This document shows positions 1 to 13,700 of a stretch of 64,000 bases of DNA, piece by piece; position 1 is the first letter of the stretch, and each line of letters begins with the position of its first letter. Source of the stretch: Pseudopyrenochaeta lycopersici. Taxonomy: Eukaryota > Ascomycota > Dothideomycetes > Pleosporales > Pseudopyrenochaetaceae. The notes beneath the pieces were generated by a model, which saw nothing but the letters and a program-made list of their open reading frames with translations, did no database searches and was not told where the DNA came from. Where the stretch lies: positions 186,001 through 250,000 of the forward strand of contig NHZP01000005.1 in assembly GCA_003313425.1 (NCBI GenBank), read 5' to 3'. A program made the position numbers and the translations under genes.

Positions 1-434
1 TGCTCTTATTAGCTGTAGCCTAACTAGAACAGACTGTTGTGCCCCTTAGGCTTCGCCATTATTTGTGGAGTTAACAAGGTGGTTTGGCACAATCCCGCAG
101 TTCTGGTGTTGTGAATGAGAGGTAACGATGGAATCCAAACGTGCGTGAATAACAGGAGCAGCTCTGCCTGTGCAGTCTGCTAGAAACGAAGGTAAGTATG
201 GAGCCTGATTAAAAGTAATAAACAAAATGGTCTGAAATCTCATGAATTAACGTAGCTAATGCACTAGCTACTTTGCAAAATCTTAGTTTTTGAAGTGAAT
301 TCTCGTGGAGTGTGGTGCATGAGGTTTTGGTGCATGATGTTGAGATCTCTCGCATCTCCAAGTTTTATCACCAAATTTCGCTGACAAAGGAAACCCATTA
401 TCACCTGATTGCCCAGGTACCCTGTGCAACGGCA
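1..434. other. Left flank, no gene recognised
   Basis: This stretch has normal base composition and plenty of CpA/TpG, in contrast to the AT-rich sequence that begins near 435. A 65-codon open frame on the minus strand (46-243) has no recognisable motif. I see no gene here. The compositional step at about 435 marks the eroded 3' end of retroelement C. Confidence 0.5.
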
Positions 435-1812
435 CATTAATACTTTAGTTAGTTTCTCTCTAATAGTATAGTCTACTATAAGCGCCTTAGATTAGCTAGT
501 AACTTTAGTAGAGCCTAGCTAGGCTCTTACTTTCTAAGTTTATTTCTTTTTTTTTCTTTCCTCTCTTTCCTAATATTCTCTAATTTTTTCTTAGTAGTTT
601 CTTAGGTTCTCTAGTAGTTCCTACGTACTTTCTATACTTAGGTATCCTTTCTATTTAGCTAGGTAGCTAAAGCTTAGTTCTAGGTTATTAACTCTTCTAT
701 TTTACTAGTACCCTTATATTTTCTTAACCTTAAACTTATTTTCTTCTTTAGGTTTATACTAAAATATTCTTTATAGTAGTATTATAAGGTTAGCCAGTTC
801 TAATTTAGAAATATAGAAGTATAGATAGATCTTTATATCTAGTAGTAGCGTAAGTATATAGTTTACTAGTCTATTCTATTCTTTAACTAAAAATAGTTTA
901 ACTTTAATATAGTTAAGTCTTTTACTTAGTTACTTATTACATAGGTTTTTTATAAGTAAGTATACTTTATCCCCTCTTTTTAGCTAAGGTGCTATTTTTC
1001 TTTTCTTATTTTAGTAGGAAATACTATTACGTTATACTTTCTTAAGGTTTTCTTAGAGTTATTTATATATTTTCTTTATTTCTTTAGCTATTTTTATAGC
1101 TACTTTAGTTTTTCTGCTAGGATATAACTTTATAAAGAGATTAGAGTGTCTCCTATAGTTAGTAAAGAATAGTATCTTTCTAGTTAATTCTAATAATTTA
1201 TTATTATAGGCTAGTTATACTATTAGTAATAGTAAAACCTACTTATTTTATTATTAATTACTGTAAATTCTTAGGTAAGTTTTTATTATTCTGTTTATTC
1301 TTTCTATTTATCTGTCTATTTATAAGTAATAAGCTGTTAATAATTTTCTTTTTATCCCTATCGCAGCCATTAACGTAGACTAGAAGTTAGATATAAAGAG
1401 CTTATCTCTATTACTTATAATAGATTTAGGTATACTATAATATTATATTAGTCTGTCTAAGATAATAAATACTAGTTATTATATATTATAGTTGTTTCTA
1501 AATAGTATTATTTCTGCTACTTTTATAAATCTACAGACTATATTAAAGATAGCGTTATACTTAATTCCTATTATAGGATCTTTAGATAGTAGTAACTCTA
1601 TTATAAAGTCTATAAAAATATTTACTTAAAGTTTATTAGGTAGCTCTATAGCTTATATTTCTTTATAAGGTACGTAGGTACTGTATTTATTCTTATAATA
1701 GTCTGCACATTTTTTAATAAACTATTTAACTTTAGCCTTTATATTCTTAAAGCTATAGTATTACTATATAAGTTCTATTATTCTCTTAATTCTAGGGTAA
1801 CTATATACTAGG

Positions 1813-1928
1813 TTATTATAGTATTATTAGATAATTACCTCTTATAATTCTTTAGGTACTTTAGATATAATTATTATAGTATTATTAGATAATTACCTCT
1901 TATAATTCTTTAGGTACTTTAGACGTAA
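1813..1928. repeat. 58-bp tandem duplication inside element C
   Basis: A unit beginning TTATTATAGTATTATTAG occurs at 1813-1870 and again at 1871-1928, with a partial third start after that. The two copies are nearly identical. The matching place in element A (about 7330-7400, opposite strand) has a single copy. It lies in the RNase H/integrase linker of C. Confidence 0.85.
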
Positions 1929-2681
1929 TTATTATAGTATTATTTAATAACTTATTAGGTCCTAAGCTTCTATCCTAGTTTACTTAAAGGATAGTATTAT
2001 TAACTATTATTTTTATTCTTATAATATCTAATCTATAGCTAAAAGTATTAGCTCTACTATTATCCTTCCTTAGCGTGTATATAATCTTAAACTTATATTA
2101 TCTTAATATTTTAGCCTATCTAACGTATCTTTAGTTTAAGGTCTTAGTAGTAGTAAAATTAACTAAGTTTTTATAATTTATAAATATTATAAGATCTAAG
2201 TAGCTCTCTATATAGATCTACTAGTAGTTAAGAGCGTTAATAACTACTATAAGCTCTTTATTATGTACGTTATAGCGTTTCTTAGAGTCTATAAATTTCC
2301 TAGAGTAGTAGGTAATTAGGTACTATTTCCTATTATATTCCTATTTTACTATTATACTTAGTATAAAGTCTAAGGCGTCTATTTTAAACTATAAAAGTTC
2401 TCTTATTTAGAATATAATTAGTACTAGTAGTATAATATAAGCTTCTTTAAGTATCTAGAATACTTTCTTTTATTTATCTCTCTATTCTTATTTTATCTCT
2501 TTTCTTATAAGCTTAGTAAGTAGAATAGATTTTTTAGAGAAGTCTTTTATAAACTATTAGTTAAAGTTAATAAATCTTATAAATAACTATATATCTTTAA
2601 CTATTTTAGGTTTAAGCTATTCTTTTACTACTCTTATTTTTTCTTTACTTATTTTTACTTTATATATACTTACTATATATC

Positions 2682-3115
2682 TGTTACGACCCACGAACAT
2701 GCCGAGAGACAACCGCCTTAAGAAGCCCCGCGGCCTGGTACGTGCGCTAGGCACAAGGCTGCACTAAGAAAAGAATACGTGACTCGTCACGAGTCTTACA
2801 GTCTTAAGGATCTCACACTCTAACATCTAGTCTCTACATAAGACTCTATAAGAATAGTATAGTCTTATAAGACTCCCTGTATATATAGATTACTATAATA
2901 AACCCTTATAGCTTATTATGTTTAATTTAATATTATACTCTACAGTATAGTAATAGTAATACTAATTATTCTTAACCCTTAGTACTCTTTACAGAAGCAC
3001 CCTCTTACTGTCTTAGTATTAAACCCCCTTCTATCTAGTCCCTTACTCTATCCTAGAGAACTAACCTTATAATCTTATTAGTTATCCTTACTAATAGCTT
3101 TTAAGATTCTTTACA
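2682..3115 (+). repeat. 5' LTR of element A
   Basis: It is 434 bp, starts TGTTACGACC and ends TTTACA. It matches 16055-16488 end to end. The visible differences are almost all C/T or G/A transitions, as RIP gives. The proximal (U3) part keeps more CpA than the right copy does. Confidence 0.93.
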
Positions 3116-6100
3116 CTTTAAACACTCTTAAGATAAGTAATACTAAGATAGACAACACGAACTACTATATTACTAGGCTAGGTAACGCTGTCGCTAAACT
3201 AGACCTCTTCTATAGAGATCGCTTTAAGCTTAAAGAATAGTTACTTTAGTTTAACCTCTTCTTTAAGTTTAATGCGACTACTATAGATAATAACAACTAA
3301 GCAGTACTTATGTCTAGCTATATAAGAGGCGAAGCTGCTAAATAGGTAAAACCTTACCTAGTTAAGTACATAAGTAAAGGCGAAAAGCCTTAAGAACTTA
3401 TTATTATATTTAAGAATATAGAAAGATTTAAAGTATACATGCGCTAAGCGTTCAGACTCCTAAACGTGGTAACTATTACAGAGCGTAAGATTTAAAACAT
3501 GCAGCAAACTAAGTCTGCAGCTAACTATACTAATAAATTTCTAGGTTACGCTAGACAGACTAGTTAGAATAACAATACCCTAAAAACTATGTACAAATAA
3601 GGCCTAAAAGCGGACGTCTAGACTGAGCTCATGCGTACAGGCACGAAGATTACGACACTAGACAACCTAATTAATAAGACTATCTGACTAGATATAGAGC
3701 TCTACGAGCTTCGCGTATAACTCGCGGGACGACGACTTAGACAAATAAAAGAAGACAAGAAACTACGAAAAGATTATCGTAATAAGTCTAATAGCAGTCG
3801 CCCCTGTTACTAATACTAGCTATAAGGAGTCCTAGGACACTATACGTCTAGAGGATCTAAGGCAATACATCTAGATAACCTTAATAAAGGAAAGTTAGGT
3901 AAGAGTAGGAAGAAAAAAGAAATAACCTATTTTAACTATAATAAAAAAGGCTATATAGTAAAAGACTGTAAGAGTAAAAATAAAGTAACCCCCTAGATTA
4001 ATATAATAGTTATAAAAGAAGAAAACAGTAATAATATAATATAGGAAGTTGTCGCAACCTAAGAGGAAGGGGCTTAAGGTACAGAGATATTATAGCTACC
4101 TCTCTAAGAACCTACTAAGAAAGGGATTCTAGGAACCTAGTATAGTAATAAGGAAGAAGAGAGCAGCAGCTCTTTATCTCTAGTCTATAAAGATACTAAG
4201 GAAGACCTTAATAATACTATAGTACTCTTAACTAAAGATTAGAAAAGGGAAAACTTCTAGAACTAATATTAACTAAGAACCCTAAGGCTGTTAACGCCTA
4301 TAGAAGCAGAAAAAGATATTATAGAACTTAACTGCTAGTTATACGCATAATATATGTACAAGGTATAATATATTAATGCGTTAACCCTAGAAGAATAGGA
4401 AGCAGCTATAAAATAAGGAATAAGTATAATTATCTTAGCTAAATAAGCGATATAAGATATATTACAGGAATACTACTATTACCCTAAATATTATATAAAG
4501 GTAATATAAGAATAGGTAGAGAAAGCTAAAGAAGTATAGTAACCTATAAGCGTTAGGGACGCACTACAGAAACTTTAATAAGCTAGACAGACATAGGCAC
4601 TAGAACCCCTAGTAGTTAAGACCCCTAAATACATACTATAATACTAAATAATACTACTACTAATATAAGAGGACGCCTTCTATATATCTAACACTTAGGA
4701 CCTAGTATAATAAGGGTACCTTTAAGTTAACTCTTATAGCGAGATCATACTTACAGATAATAAGAAACAAAACATTTACACTTAGCTTAAATAATAAATG
4801 TATTAGGAGGATAATAAAGAGAATATTAACCCTAACTAGCTACTTACAGAAGAAGAAGCTAGAAACTAGTATAAGCGCGCAGAGGCGGCTTAAACCCTAC
4901 ATACTATGCGCAAAGGACTACAGAAACTAGTACTAGACTACTTAATAGATCCACATAATAAGCGACATAGTATAGTCTACTAGTCTTTTTATACTACAGA
5001 CCTGTACATAATACACTACTTAAGTAAGACAGAACAGGGATACTTCCCTTACTCGTTTTACTAATGCAAATACTAATAGTATAACTGTCTTAAAGTTAAG
5101 TGCGATAACTACCTATAGGATAAGAGGACTATCCTCTACTTTCTAAGGAATAATAACCCTGCAGCTACTATAGTAATACAGCTAGTCTTTAATAGAGAGT
5201 ATAATCAGCGGTAATAGCAAACGTGCCTTAACTCTAACTGCCTTAAGCATAAAGACGTTAAGACACTAAACAGGTATTAGGAGGAGCCTTTTTTAGGGTT
5301 ACGCCTACTAATAGGTAAAAACTGCAAACCCTATATGTAACAGGCGCACAAAGACTCCTTAAGCTAAATATTAAGCTTAATAGAAGCTAGATAAAGGCAC
5401 TAGTAGATTCTAGAGTATAACAGAGCTACATTTCTGCGCGAGCGATAGAATAAGCTAGTCTTATTCTATTGTTAAAATTAGTACTATATCTATTAATAGT
5501 AGCTAATAGACAACTAATGCTATTAGAGTCTGTAATCACACACGAAGTACAGAGCGTATAACTTATTATCTAGAACTATAAGGAGACGATTAACCTAGAC
5601 GTCTTTAGACTATTACAACATAATATAATACTAGGACTCCTATAGTTAAGAGAACATAGCCTAGAAATAGACTAGAAGAAGAAAAAGTTCTTATTTAAAT
5701 ACTATAGAATAGACGCAACTACGAATAAGCCTACGCTGCGGCCGAGTGCCTAGGCAGATAAGAAGATAATAATTAGGATCCTCACTTTAAACAAGGACGA
5801 CCTTAAGACATAAGGGTCTAACTTAGCAGGTACTAATAGGAGGCCCTTAGACTAATAAGCTAGAGTTAAGAAGTAAAGCGTAACTCTAGTAATCCCTAAT
5901 AAGTATAAAGAATATAAGTTACTCTTTTAGGAAGAGATAACTATAAAAGCATTACTTAAGTATTAACTCTAGGATTATAAGATTATCCTACAGGAAGAGA
6001 AGTAACTAACTTTTAGCCTAATTTACAGTTTATTAGAAAAAGAACTTAAAACCCTGCGCGAATATATTAAGATAAACTTAAAAAAGAGATTTATTAGGGA

Positions 6101-8717
6101 ATTATAGTTACTAGCAGGATACTCTATACTATTCGTACTAAAAAAGAATAAGAAGTTAAGATTATGCGTTAACTACTAGAAACTTAATAATATTATAAAA
6201 AAAAATTAATACCCTCTACTAAATATAGTAGAACTATAAGATTAACTAGCCTTTATAAAAGTCTTTACAGCATTAGACTTAAGAGGAGCGTATAACCTTA
6301 TTTATATAAAGGAAGGCGAAGAATAGAAGACTATGTTTAGAACACGCTACAGCTACTATAAGTATATAGTAATACTTTTTAGTCTTACTAACGTACTAGC
6401 TACATACTAGGCACTTATTAATAATATGTTAAGAGAATACCTAGATATATTCGTTATCGCATACCTTAATAATATCCTTATGTACTTAGATAATCTATAG
6501 GAACACATTAAGTATATTAAAATAGTTCTTGCCTACTTAAGAAGATTTAGTTTACTACTTAAACTTAAGAAATATAAGTTTTATAAGGAAGAAGTTAAAT
6601 TCCTAGGATATATAGTAGGTGCATATAGAGTAAAGATAAGTAAAGAAAAAATAAGAGTAGTAAAAGAATAGCCTAAACCTAAAATAGTTAAAGACATATA
6701 GTTATTTATAGGATTTATTAACTTTAACTAACAGTTTATTAAAGACTTCTCTAAAAAATCTATCCTACTTACTAAACTTATAAGGAAAGAAATAAAATAG
6801 GAATAAAGAAATAAATAAAGAAAAGTATCCTAGATACTTAAGAAAGCCTGTATTATACCTCTAGTATTAATTGCATTCTAAACAGGAGAACCCTTACAGT
6901 TTAAAACAGATGCCTTAGACCTTACACTAGGTGCAACAGTAAAACAAGAACGCAATAGGAAATAGCACCTAATCGCGTACTACTTAAGAAAATTTAAAGA
7001 TCCTAAGGAACGCTACAACGTGCATAACAAAGAACTTATAGTAGTTATTAACGCCCTTAACTACTAGCAGATCTATATAGAACCTGCTTAGATCTTATAA
7101 TATTTACAGATTATAAGAACCTAGTTAATTTTACTACTACTAAAATATTAAACTAAAGATAGGTTAGATAGGCTAAAATATTAGGATAATATAAGTTTAA
7201 GATCGTATACACGCAAGGAAAAGATAACAGTAGAGCTAATACTCTCAGCCGCAGATTAGACATCGCAGGAACAAAAGCAATAATTAGCAATACAATCCTT
7301 TAAGTAAACTAGGATAGAAGCTTAGGACCTAATAAGTTATTAAATAACACTATAATAATTACGTCCGAAGTACCTAAAGAATTACAAGAGGTCATTATCT
7401 AATAACACTATAATAACCTAGTATATAGTTACCTAAGAATTAAGAGAATAATAGAACTTATACAGTAACACTACAGCTTTAAGAATATAAAGACTAAGGT
7501 TAAACAGTTTATTAAAAAATATGCGGACTATTATAAGAATAAACATAGTACTTACGCACTATATAGAGAAATATAAGCTATAGAGCTACCTAATAAACCT
7601 TAGGCAGACATTTCTATAGACTTTATAACAGGATTACTACTATCTAAAGATCCTGCAACAGGAATTAAGTATAACGCTATCCTTAATATAGTCTGCAGGT
7701 TTATAAAAGCAGCAGAGATAATACTATTTTAGAATAACTATAATACAGAATAACTAGTATTTATTATCTTAGACAGACTAATACAATACTATAGCATACC
7801 TAAGTCTATTATAAGTAATAGAGACAAGCTCTTTACATCTAACTTCTAGTCCACCTTAATAGCCGCGATAGGAACAAAGAGAAAATTATTAACAGCCTAT
7901 CACCCATAAATAGATAGATAGACAGAAAGAACAAACAGAATAATAAAGACCTACCTAAGAATTTACAGTAATTAATAATAAAATAATTAGGTCTTATTAC
8001 TACTAATAGCACAACTGGCCTATAACAATAAATTGTTAGAATTAACTAGAAAGACACTATTCTTTACTAACTACAGGAGACACTCTAATCTCTTTATAAA
8101 ATTATACCCTAGCAGAAAAGCTAAAGCAGCTATAAAGATAGCTAAAGAAATAAAAAAAGTACATAAATAACTCTAAGAGAATCTTAAGAAAGCATAACAC
8201 AACAGTATTTCTTACTAGAATAAGAAAAGAAAAATAGCACTTTAGCTAAAGAAGAGGGATAAAGCATACTTACTTATAAAAAACCTACGTAACAAGCGAC
8301 TAAGCAAGGGACTTAATCACGTTAAGGTCAGACTATTTTTAGTTAAAAAACGAAACAGACCTATAAATTATACACTTAAGCTACTACTAGATATAAAGAT
8401 CTACCTACACTTTTACATCTCTAAGTTAGAACTAGCTAACTCTGTAACGCTACTACAAAAAATATTCTAGTATAAAACTAAAGAAGAAATAGAGTATAAA
8501 GTTAAAAAGATTCTTAGTAAGGAACGCTCTAAGATTATAAAAGGATAATACAGAGAAAGAAAGTACCTTATAAAATAGAAGGGCTACCTAGATTTAGAAA
8601 ATACATAGGAACCTAAGTCTAACCTAAGGAACTATAAGGAACGAATTAGTAAATACTACCGCAATAAGGAATAAGAAGAGCTTAAGTACTAGAACTACAA
8701 CTAACCTAAGAAACATG

Positions 8718-9164
8718 TTATAATTCTAAGGGCACCTAGCTAGAAGACTCTAGCAACTCTAACTCCTAAAATAGCAACTAGTCTACAACAGCAGCACCTA
8801 AGGGAGCCCTAGGGTTAACTAAGGCTAACTTAGAATTTAAGGACTCTAACGCCTGAAGGCGTTTAATATCCTCTACGTCTGCAAGGCCCTTATTAAATAA
8901 CTTTACCTCTTTCTTCTTTAATAACTTGCGTTACTTACGCAAGCGTTTCTGCTTTAAACGCGCCGCGGTAATACAGTTAAACGCCGCCTGCACTAATCGC
9001 TTATCCTTGTTAATAGCTTTTTCTACTACTTTGTCTTATTAGTCTAAATCTGCTAACTCCTTATTAATTTTTAAGAAATCTAGAACCGGGACGTCAATAG
9101 GCACGCATTCTACCTGTCCCCTAACTCTCTTACAATTCCTACATTTTATAGATAAAGAAGACAT
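8718..9164 (-). pseudogene. Antisense accessory ORF of element A (decayed)
   Basis: Downstream of pol and on the opposite strand lies a continuous 149-codon frame that starts with ATG at 9164 and closes with TAA at 8718. It has only a handful of internal stops, all TAG/TAA, the kinds RIP makes from Gln or Trp codons. The predicted product begins MSSLSIKCRNCKR, so it has a Cys-x2-Cys motif near the N-terminus. This is followed by a Lys/Arg- and Leu-rich, probably coiled-coil middle. I do not recognise a characterised family. It sits where the element's 3' untranslated region should be. Other explanations are chance openness of the complementary strand or a captured host gene; the clear start, protein-like composition and frame length favour a real former ORF. 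Confidence 0.6.
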
Positions 9165-9281
9165 CTAATAACCTAAGTTATTTTCCACACATCGCTTACA
9201 GGACACTATTACGTCCTAACCTTTATTATTTATTTAATCTCCGCGTTTTTAGCAATAGTAAGTAGCCTAAGAGGATATTAG

Positions 9282-9531
9282 TGTTATGGGCGAAGAGGCC
9301 TGACTAACGAGTGTGCATTTGTCCTATACTACAGAAGGAGAAAGATAGAGAAGAGGTTACAGGTATCCTTAGAGGATATATATATATATTCGTACAAGCA
9401 AAGAGGAACGTGCTCTTCTAGCTGCTAACTTATATAAGCTAATAAGAAAAGGGGGCAGAGGAGATTAAAGAGTTCTTTCCCCGTGCGATAGTAGCAAAGC
9501 CTCTCCTGCTTAAAGGGCGCAGCTTATTATA
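9282..9531 (-). repeat. 3' LTR of element B
   Basis: It is 250 bp, begins TGTTATGGGC and ends TTATTATA, where the right copy ends CTATTACA. It contains a TATATATATA run and aligns without gaps to 15759-16008. The element is on the minus strand, so this is its 3' LTR. Confidence 0.93.
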
Positions 9532-9842
9532 ATACCCTCCTCCTCCTTAAATAACTATGTTGCTTCTTCGTACGTAGTTTAACCTTAACCTTATACTTAT
9601 GTAGGTAGCGTTATGTTATCGTGCTGTAAAAGTAGAGATATCGCGTGTACTTTTTCTTGTTTGTTTGCAAGCAATTTTCCTCCTTTACCTGTTATTGTTG
9701 CCTAATAACGTAAAGTAGAGGAGAGGTTAGTCGTTTACTCACTTGTGCGCATATAAAGAGCTTTTCCTCTAACTCTTTCTTCCTCTTTTGCTGCTTAACT
9801 TTAACTTACTTGCGTACAACTCGTCTTCCTATTATTACTAAC

Positions 9843-10790
9843 ATACCTCCTAAAGCAGCTCCCTTAGCTAGTTAGCCTAATTATAGTGTGTAGGGTCCTA
9901 GTAGTTATAGCGGTAGTGTAAACCATCTTGCTTATACAACTGCTAGCAACATTATGTCTACGCACGCGGCTGCTAAGGCTAACATTACTTAGGTTGCTCA
10001 CGCTTAGCTTACTTAAACTGCTCCTAACTAAACTTAACCTGCTAGTATTATTATTCCTACTACTTAGGGTAATACGTCTCTTCTCCCTACTAACTACGTA
10101 ATCTAGTATATCCTAGATACTCTAGTTATAGATAAGTTTTACTATCTCTTTGCGACTACTTCTGTACGTCTTATTCCTCTTTTCTTTTCTATGTCTAACG
10201 TTATTTAGCCTAAGCTAGTTCGCATTGCTAAATTCTTCCTTTATCCTATTAATTAATCTTTATATAATACTTAGTAGGGCTATAGTCTTAACAATTTCTC
10301 TCCTATTATTACTTATTATACAATTAACGCTTATTAACTCCTCTCTAGTTGTTAATTCTACCTTAAAGCCTACCTTATCTATAGCTGTAGTTCTCTTAAC
10401 GCTAACTTCTATTCTAATAACTGTGCTAAGGCTATATAAGAGCGTCGTACGTTTACAGCCTTTACTAAGTGTGTCTCTATTACTAGCGAGTAGAGCAGGG
10501 CTTACTCTAATTACGTGTAGCAGGATTACGGTGCGTCTTATATAGCTAGGCGTGCTCTACCTCTCCTACCTTCTAACAGAGTCTCTGTTCCTCAGCGTAG
10601 TTAAGGTTAGAATTAAGTCCTTACTAAGCCTAAGGAGGATAAACATTTCTTAGACGTCTTAGGTTAGAGAGCCTCGTACGGGGTTAGTTAGGTTATGCTA
10701 GCTTATTTCTCTAACCTTTTAGTAGTTTCCTAGATAGTAGCCATACAGGCTGTGTATAAGTCCTCTATTTCTTATAGGCTTCTGTAGTAA
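9843..10790 (+). pseudogene. Antisense accessory ORF of element B (decayed)
   Basis: Between the 3' LTR and the end of pol, the strand opposite to pol holds one long frame of about 310 codons. Its presumed start codon reads ATA at 9843, as an ATG would after RIP. Interruptions are TAG/TAA at positions where Gln is plausible. The deduced N-terminus (xPPKAAPLAS, then Pro/Ser/Gln-rich) leads into a Tyr/Phe-rich middle. A TATA-like CATATAAAG sits near 9750. Its end approaches the chromodomain end of pol. I recognise no family, and its sequence is unlike the antisense frame of element A. The end coordinate is approximate because of stops. Confidence 0.5.
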
Positions 10791-13700
10791 TAAGATTCTC
10801 TTCTAGCTCTTAAGTTAGGTTATAGTACCCCTCCTATTTTATATAGAACTTATTATATTAATTTTATAAGCGCTTATCTTAGATATTCTTAATTACCTAT
10901 TTAAGGTAGTCTTCCTGTAGGTTGTTGTCTTGTACGATAACAGCAGCGGGGTTTAAGTCGTTAGTTTGTTATAATAGGAAGGGGTCTTTAGCAGCTAGTC
11001 TTAGCTTCTCTACATAGTACAATTTAGTTCTCTATAGTATATAAAGCTTAACCTAATAGAGGTCTTGTACGCGGGCGACTTAGTACTTCTTACTTTTCTA
11101 GTTAAGTTTCTTACTTCTACGTGTAGTTCGTACGTGCCTGAGGTCTAACTATACCCAGTCTCTAACCTTATACTTAGGAGCTGGGCGACGTGTCTTATTC
11201 GCCTGTGCTTCCTATTATTATTAAGCGTGTGTTATAGCTAAGATAGCTTAGTTAGTAGCTTATTTTAGCGTTTATATAATACTTTCTGCTCGTTCGCTAG
11301 GGGGTGTTGCTCTATTAAGTAAGTTACTACTAGCTAATTTCCTAGGTAGCTCTAGGAAGGGCGAGTTTAGATAGCTGTATAGAAGGAAGAAAGGAGTAAC
11401 GCCTGTAGAGGAGTTTGTACGAGTGTTTAGCATTAGCTTAAGGATTAGGTATAGTATTACCTAGTTATTCTAGTTATAGTTACAAAAGATTTAACTAACT
11501 ACTTTAATATTACTATTCGCGTGTTCTATAGTGCCGTCTGTTTATAGGTAGTAGGCTGTTAACAGGTTTCTCTGTACTCCTAAGAGTTTACAGATTTTTC
11601 CCTATAGTTTACTTACAAATTACGTGCCCCTGTCTAATATAATAGACCTAGGGAGCCTATAGTAGTAGAAGACTTCTTATATAAATGCCTAGGCTATATT
11701 ATCTACTTTAATTATCTTAAGTAGGATTAGTATTACGCCTTTACCTAGGCGGTCTTTAACTACTATTAGGTTAGTGCAGCTAGATAACAGTAGTAGACTA
11801 GTAATAAAGTTAACTGTTAAGTCTTGCTACGTACGACTAGGTACTAGTAACAGGCGTAGGTATCTGTGCTTACTGTCTCTCTACGGTGTGCTTTATCTAC
11901 ATAAGCTACAATTCCGTACAAATTAGCAGACGTTTTCGCTTATACCTAGCTAGTACTAGGTACTAGCTAGCGTGCGGTACGTTTCTTCTCTTCCTAGGTG
12001 ACCTGTTTGCACAGCTAGATGTGCTTGCTGGATATTTCCCGTACGAAGGGGTTTATTTTCAGGTACCTAGATCCTAGATCTCTATTAGAGCTTTCTCTCC
12101 GAGTTGATCGTGCAATCTCCTAGTAATATAGTAAGTTTCTTTATTATGCTAGGTAGCGACCTAGTACCTAGCTTTATAGCGTCGTAGACTTCCTAATAGG
12201 TTAAGTTATCTTATATAGCTTAGTCCTAGTATTTAGCGATTAAGTCCTTAAGGATTAGAGCTTTTAGTAGGGACTCAGCTATAATTAAGCTGTTAAGGGT
12301 TAACGTAGGGGTTCGTACGACCCCTATAACTATTAGATCTTACTATTAGGCTAGTACTAACATAAAAAACTCTCTGCTTACTAGGCGGCTGTCGTCCGTT
12401 CCTTATGGTAGGTCTTAGTCTCTTCTAGATAGTGCGTCTGCTTAGGTGTTCTCCTTGCCTAGATAGTACTGCAGCTTCATATTATTAAACTGTAATAGGT
12501 AGACTAACTATTATACGTGTTATTCTATTATCTTTTACTTCTTTATAAAGTACTCTAAGTTCTTATAGTTAGTAATTACTTTAAATTCTTATACGCTATA
12601 GAGTTCTACGTCCTATTTATTTAGGCATATAATAACTGCTAGTAACTCCTTATTATAAATTAGGTAGTTACTCTTATGCGCTAGAAATTTCCTTAAGAGG
12701 TAAGCTACTGTGCGAAAGGTTCCTTACTTATCTTCTTATAATAGTACCCCGCCTATAGTAAAGCCTAAAGAGTTATATTCTACTATTATCTATTATTTAG
12801 GTAAGAAAGCAGTAAGGACTTTATCTGCTAAGAATGCATCCTTAAGAGCTTAGAAACTCTGCTCTTATTCTATATCCTATAGGAATTTCTCTTCTTTTCT
12901 TATTAGCTATATAAGAGGCTCTGCTAGCTAGGAGAAGTTTAGGATAAAGCGTTTATAGAAGTTAGTAAACCCTAAGAATCTTTATACGCCTTTAACTATT
13001 ATTAGGGCCTCCTATTCTTAAATAGCTTAGACTTTCTTAGGGTTTATAGATATACTCTTCTATACTTCTAGGATAAAGCTAAGGTACTTTATACGCTAAA
13101 TATTAAACTTATATTTACTTAGTTCTAGGTATAGTCCTACTTCTTATAGGTAATCTAATACTTTTTATACGTAGGCGTAGTACTAAGAGAGGGATCCTTT
13201 AGTAAAGATAAGGATATTATCTAGGTATATAGAGGCGAAGTTGTCTAAGAAGTCTTATAGGGCCTAGTTAATATACCTCTAGAAGGTACTTAGTGTATTT
13301 ACTAAGCTAAAGGGCGTTACTAGCTACTTATATAATCTAAATCGTGTTTAAAACGCAGTTATCTATTCTAATCCTTTACTTATCCTTATCTTATAGAATG
13401 CTGTAGTAACGTCTAGCTTAGTATACTATATAGCTTATCTAATTTAGTTTAACGTCTTACGTATAAGAGGTAGTAGGTAACAGTCCTTCTTAGTTAGGGC
13501 GTTAAGAGCTCTGTAGTCTACATAGAATTATAGTCCTCCTCCTAGCTTACGTATAAATAGTATAGGTAAGGCTACTAGTAAGCTGCTCGCACAGATAAAC
13601 CCTTTATCTAGGAGGTCTAATAGCGTCTTCCTTAGTACTAAGAGTTTATCTCTTAACATTACGTAGAGAGGTCTGTACAGTATCTCTAGCTTCTATCTAT

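Noticed and set aside
1811..1930. Possible CRISPR-like repeat
   Set aside because: There are only two adjacent copies with no spacers, inside a degraded retroelement of a eukaryote.
10225..10545. An open 106-codon plus-strand frame, the longest uninterrupted one in the first 20 kb
   Set aside because: It is Leu/Ile/Ser/Thr-rich and domainless, and lies in a different frame from the antisense ORF of element B. RIP-mutated AT-rich DNA opens such frames by chance.
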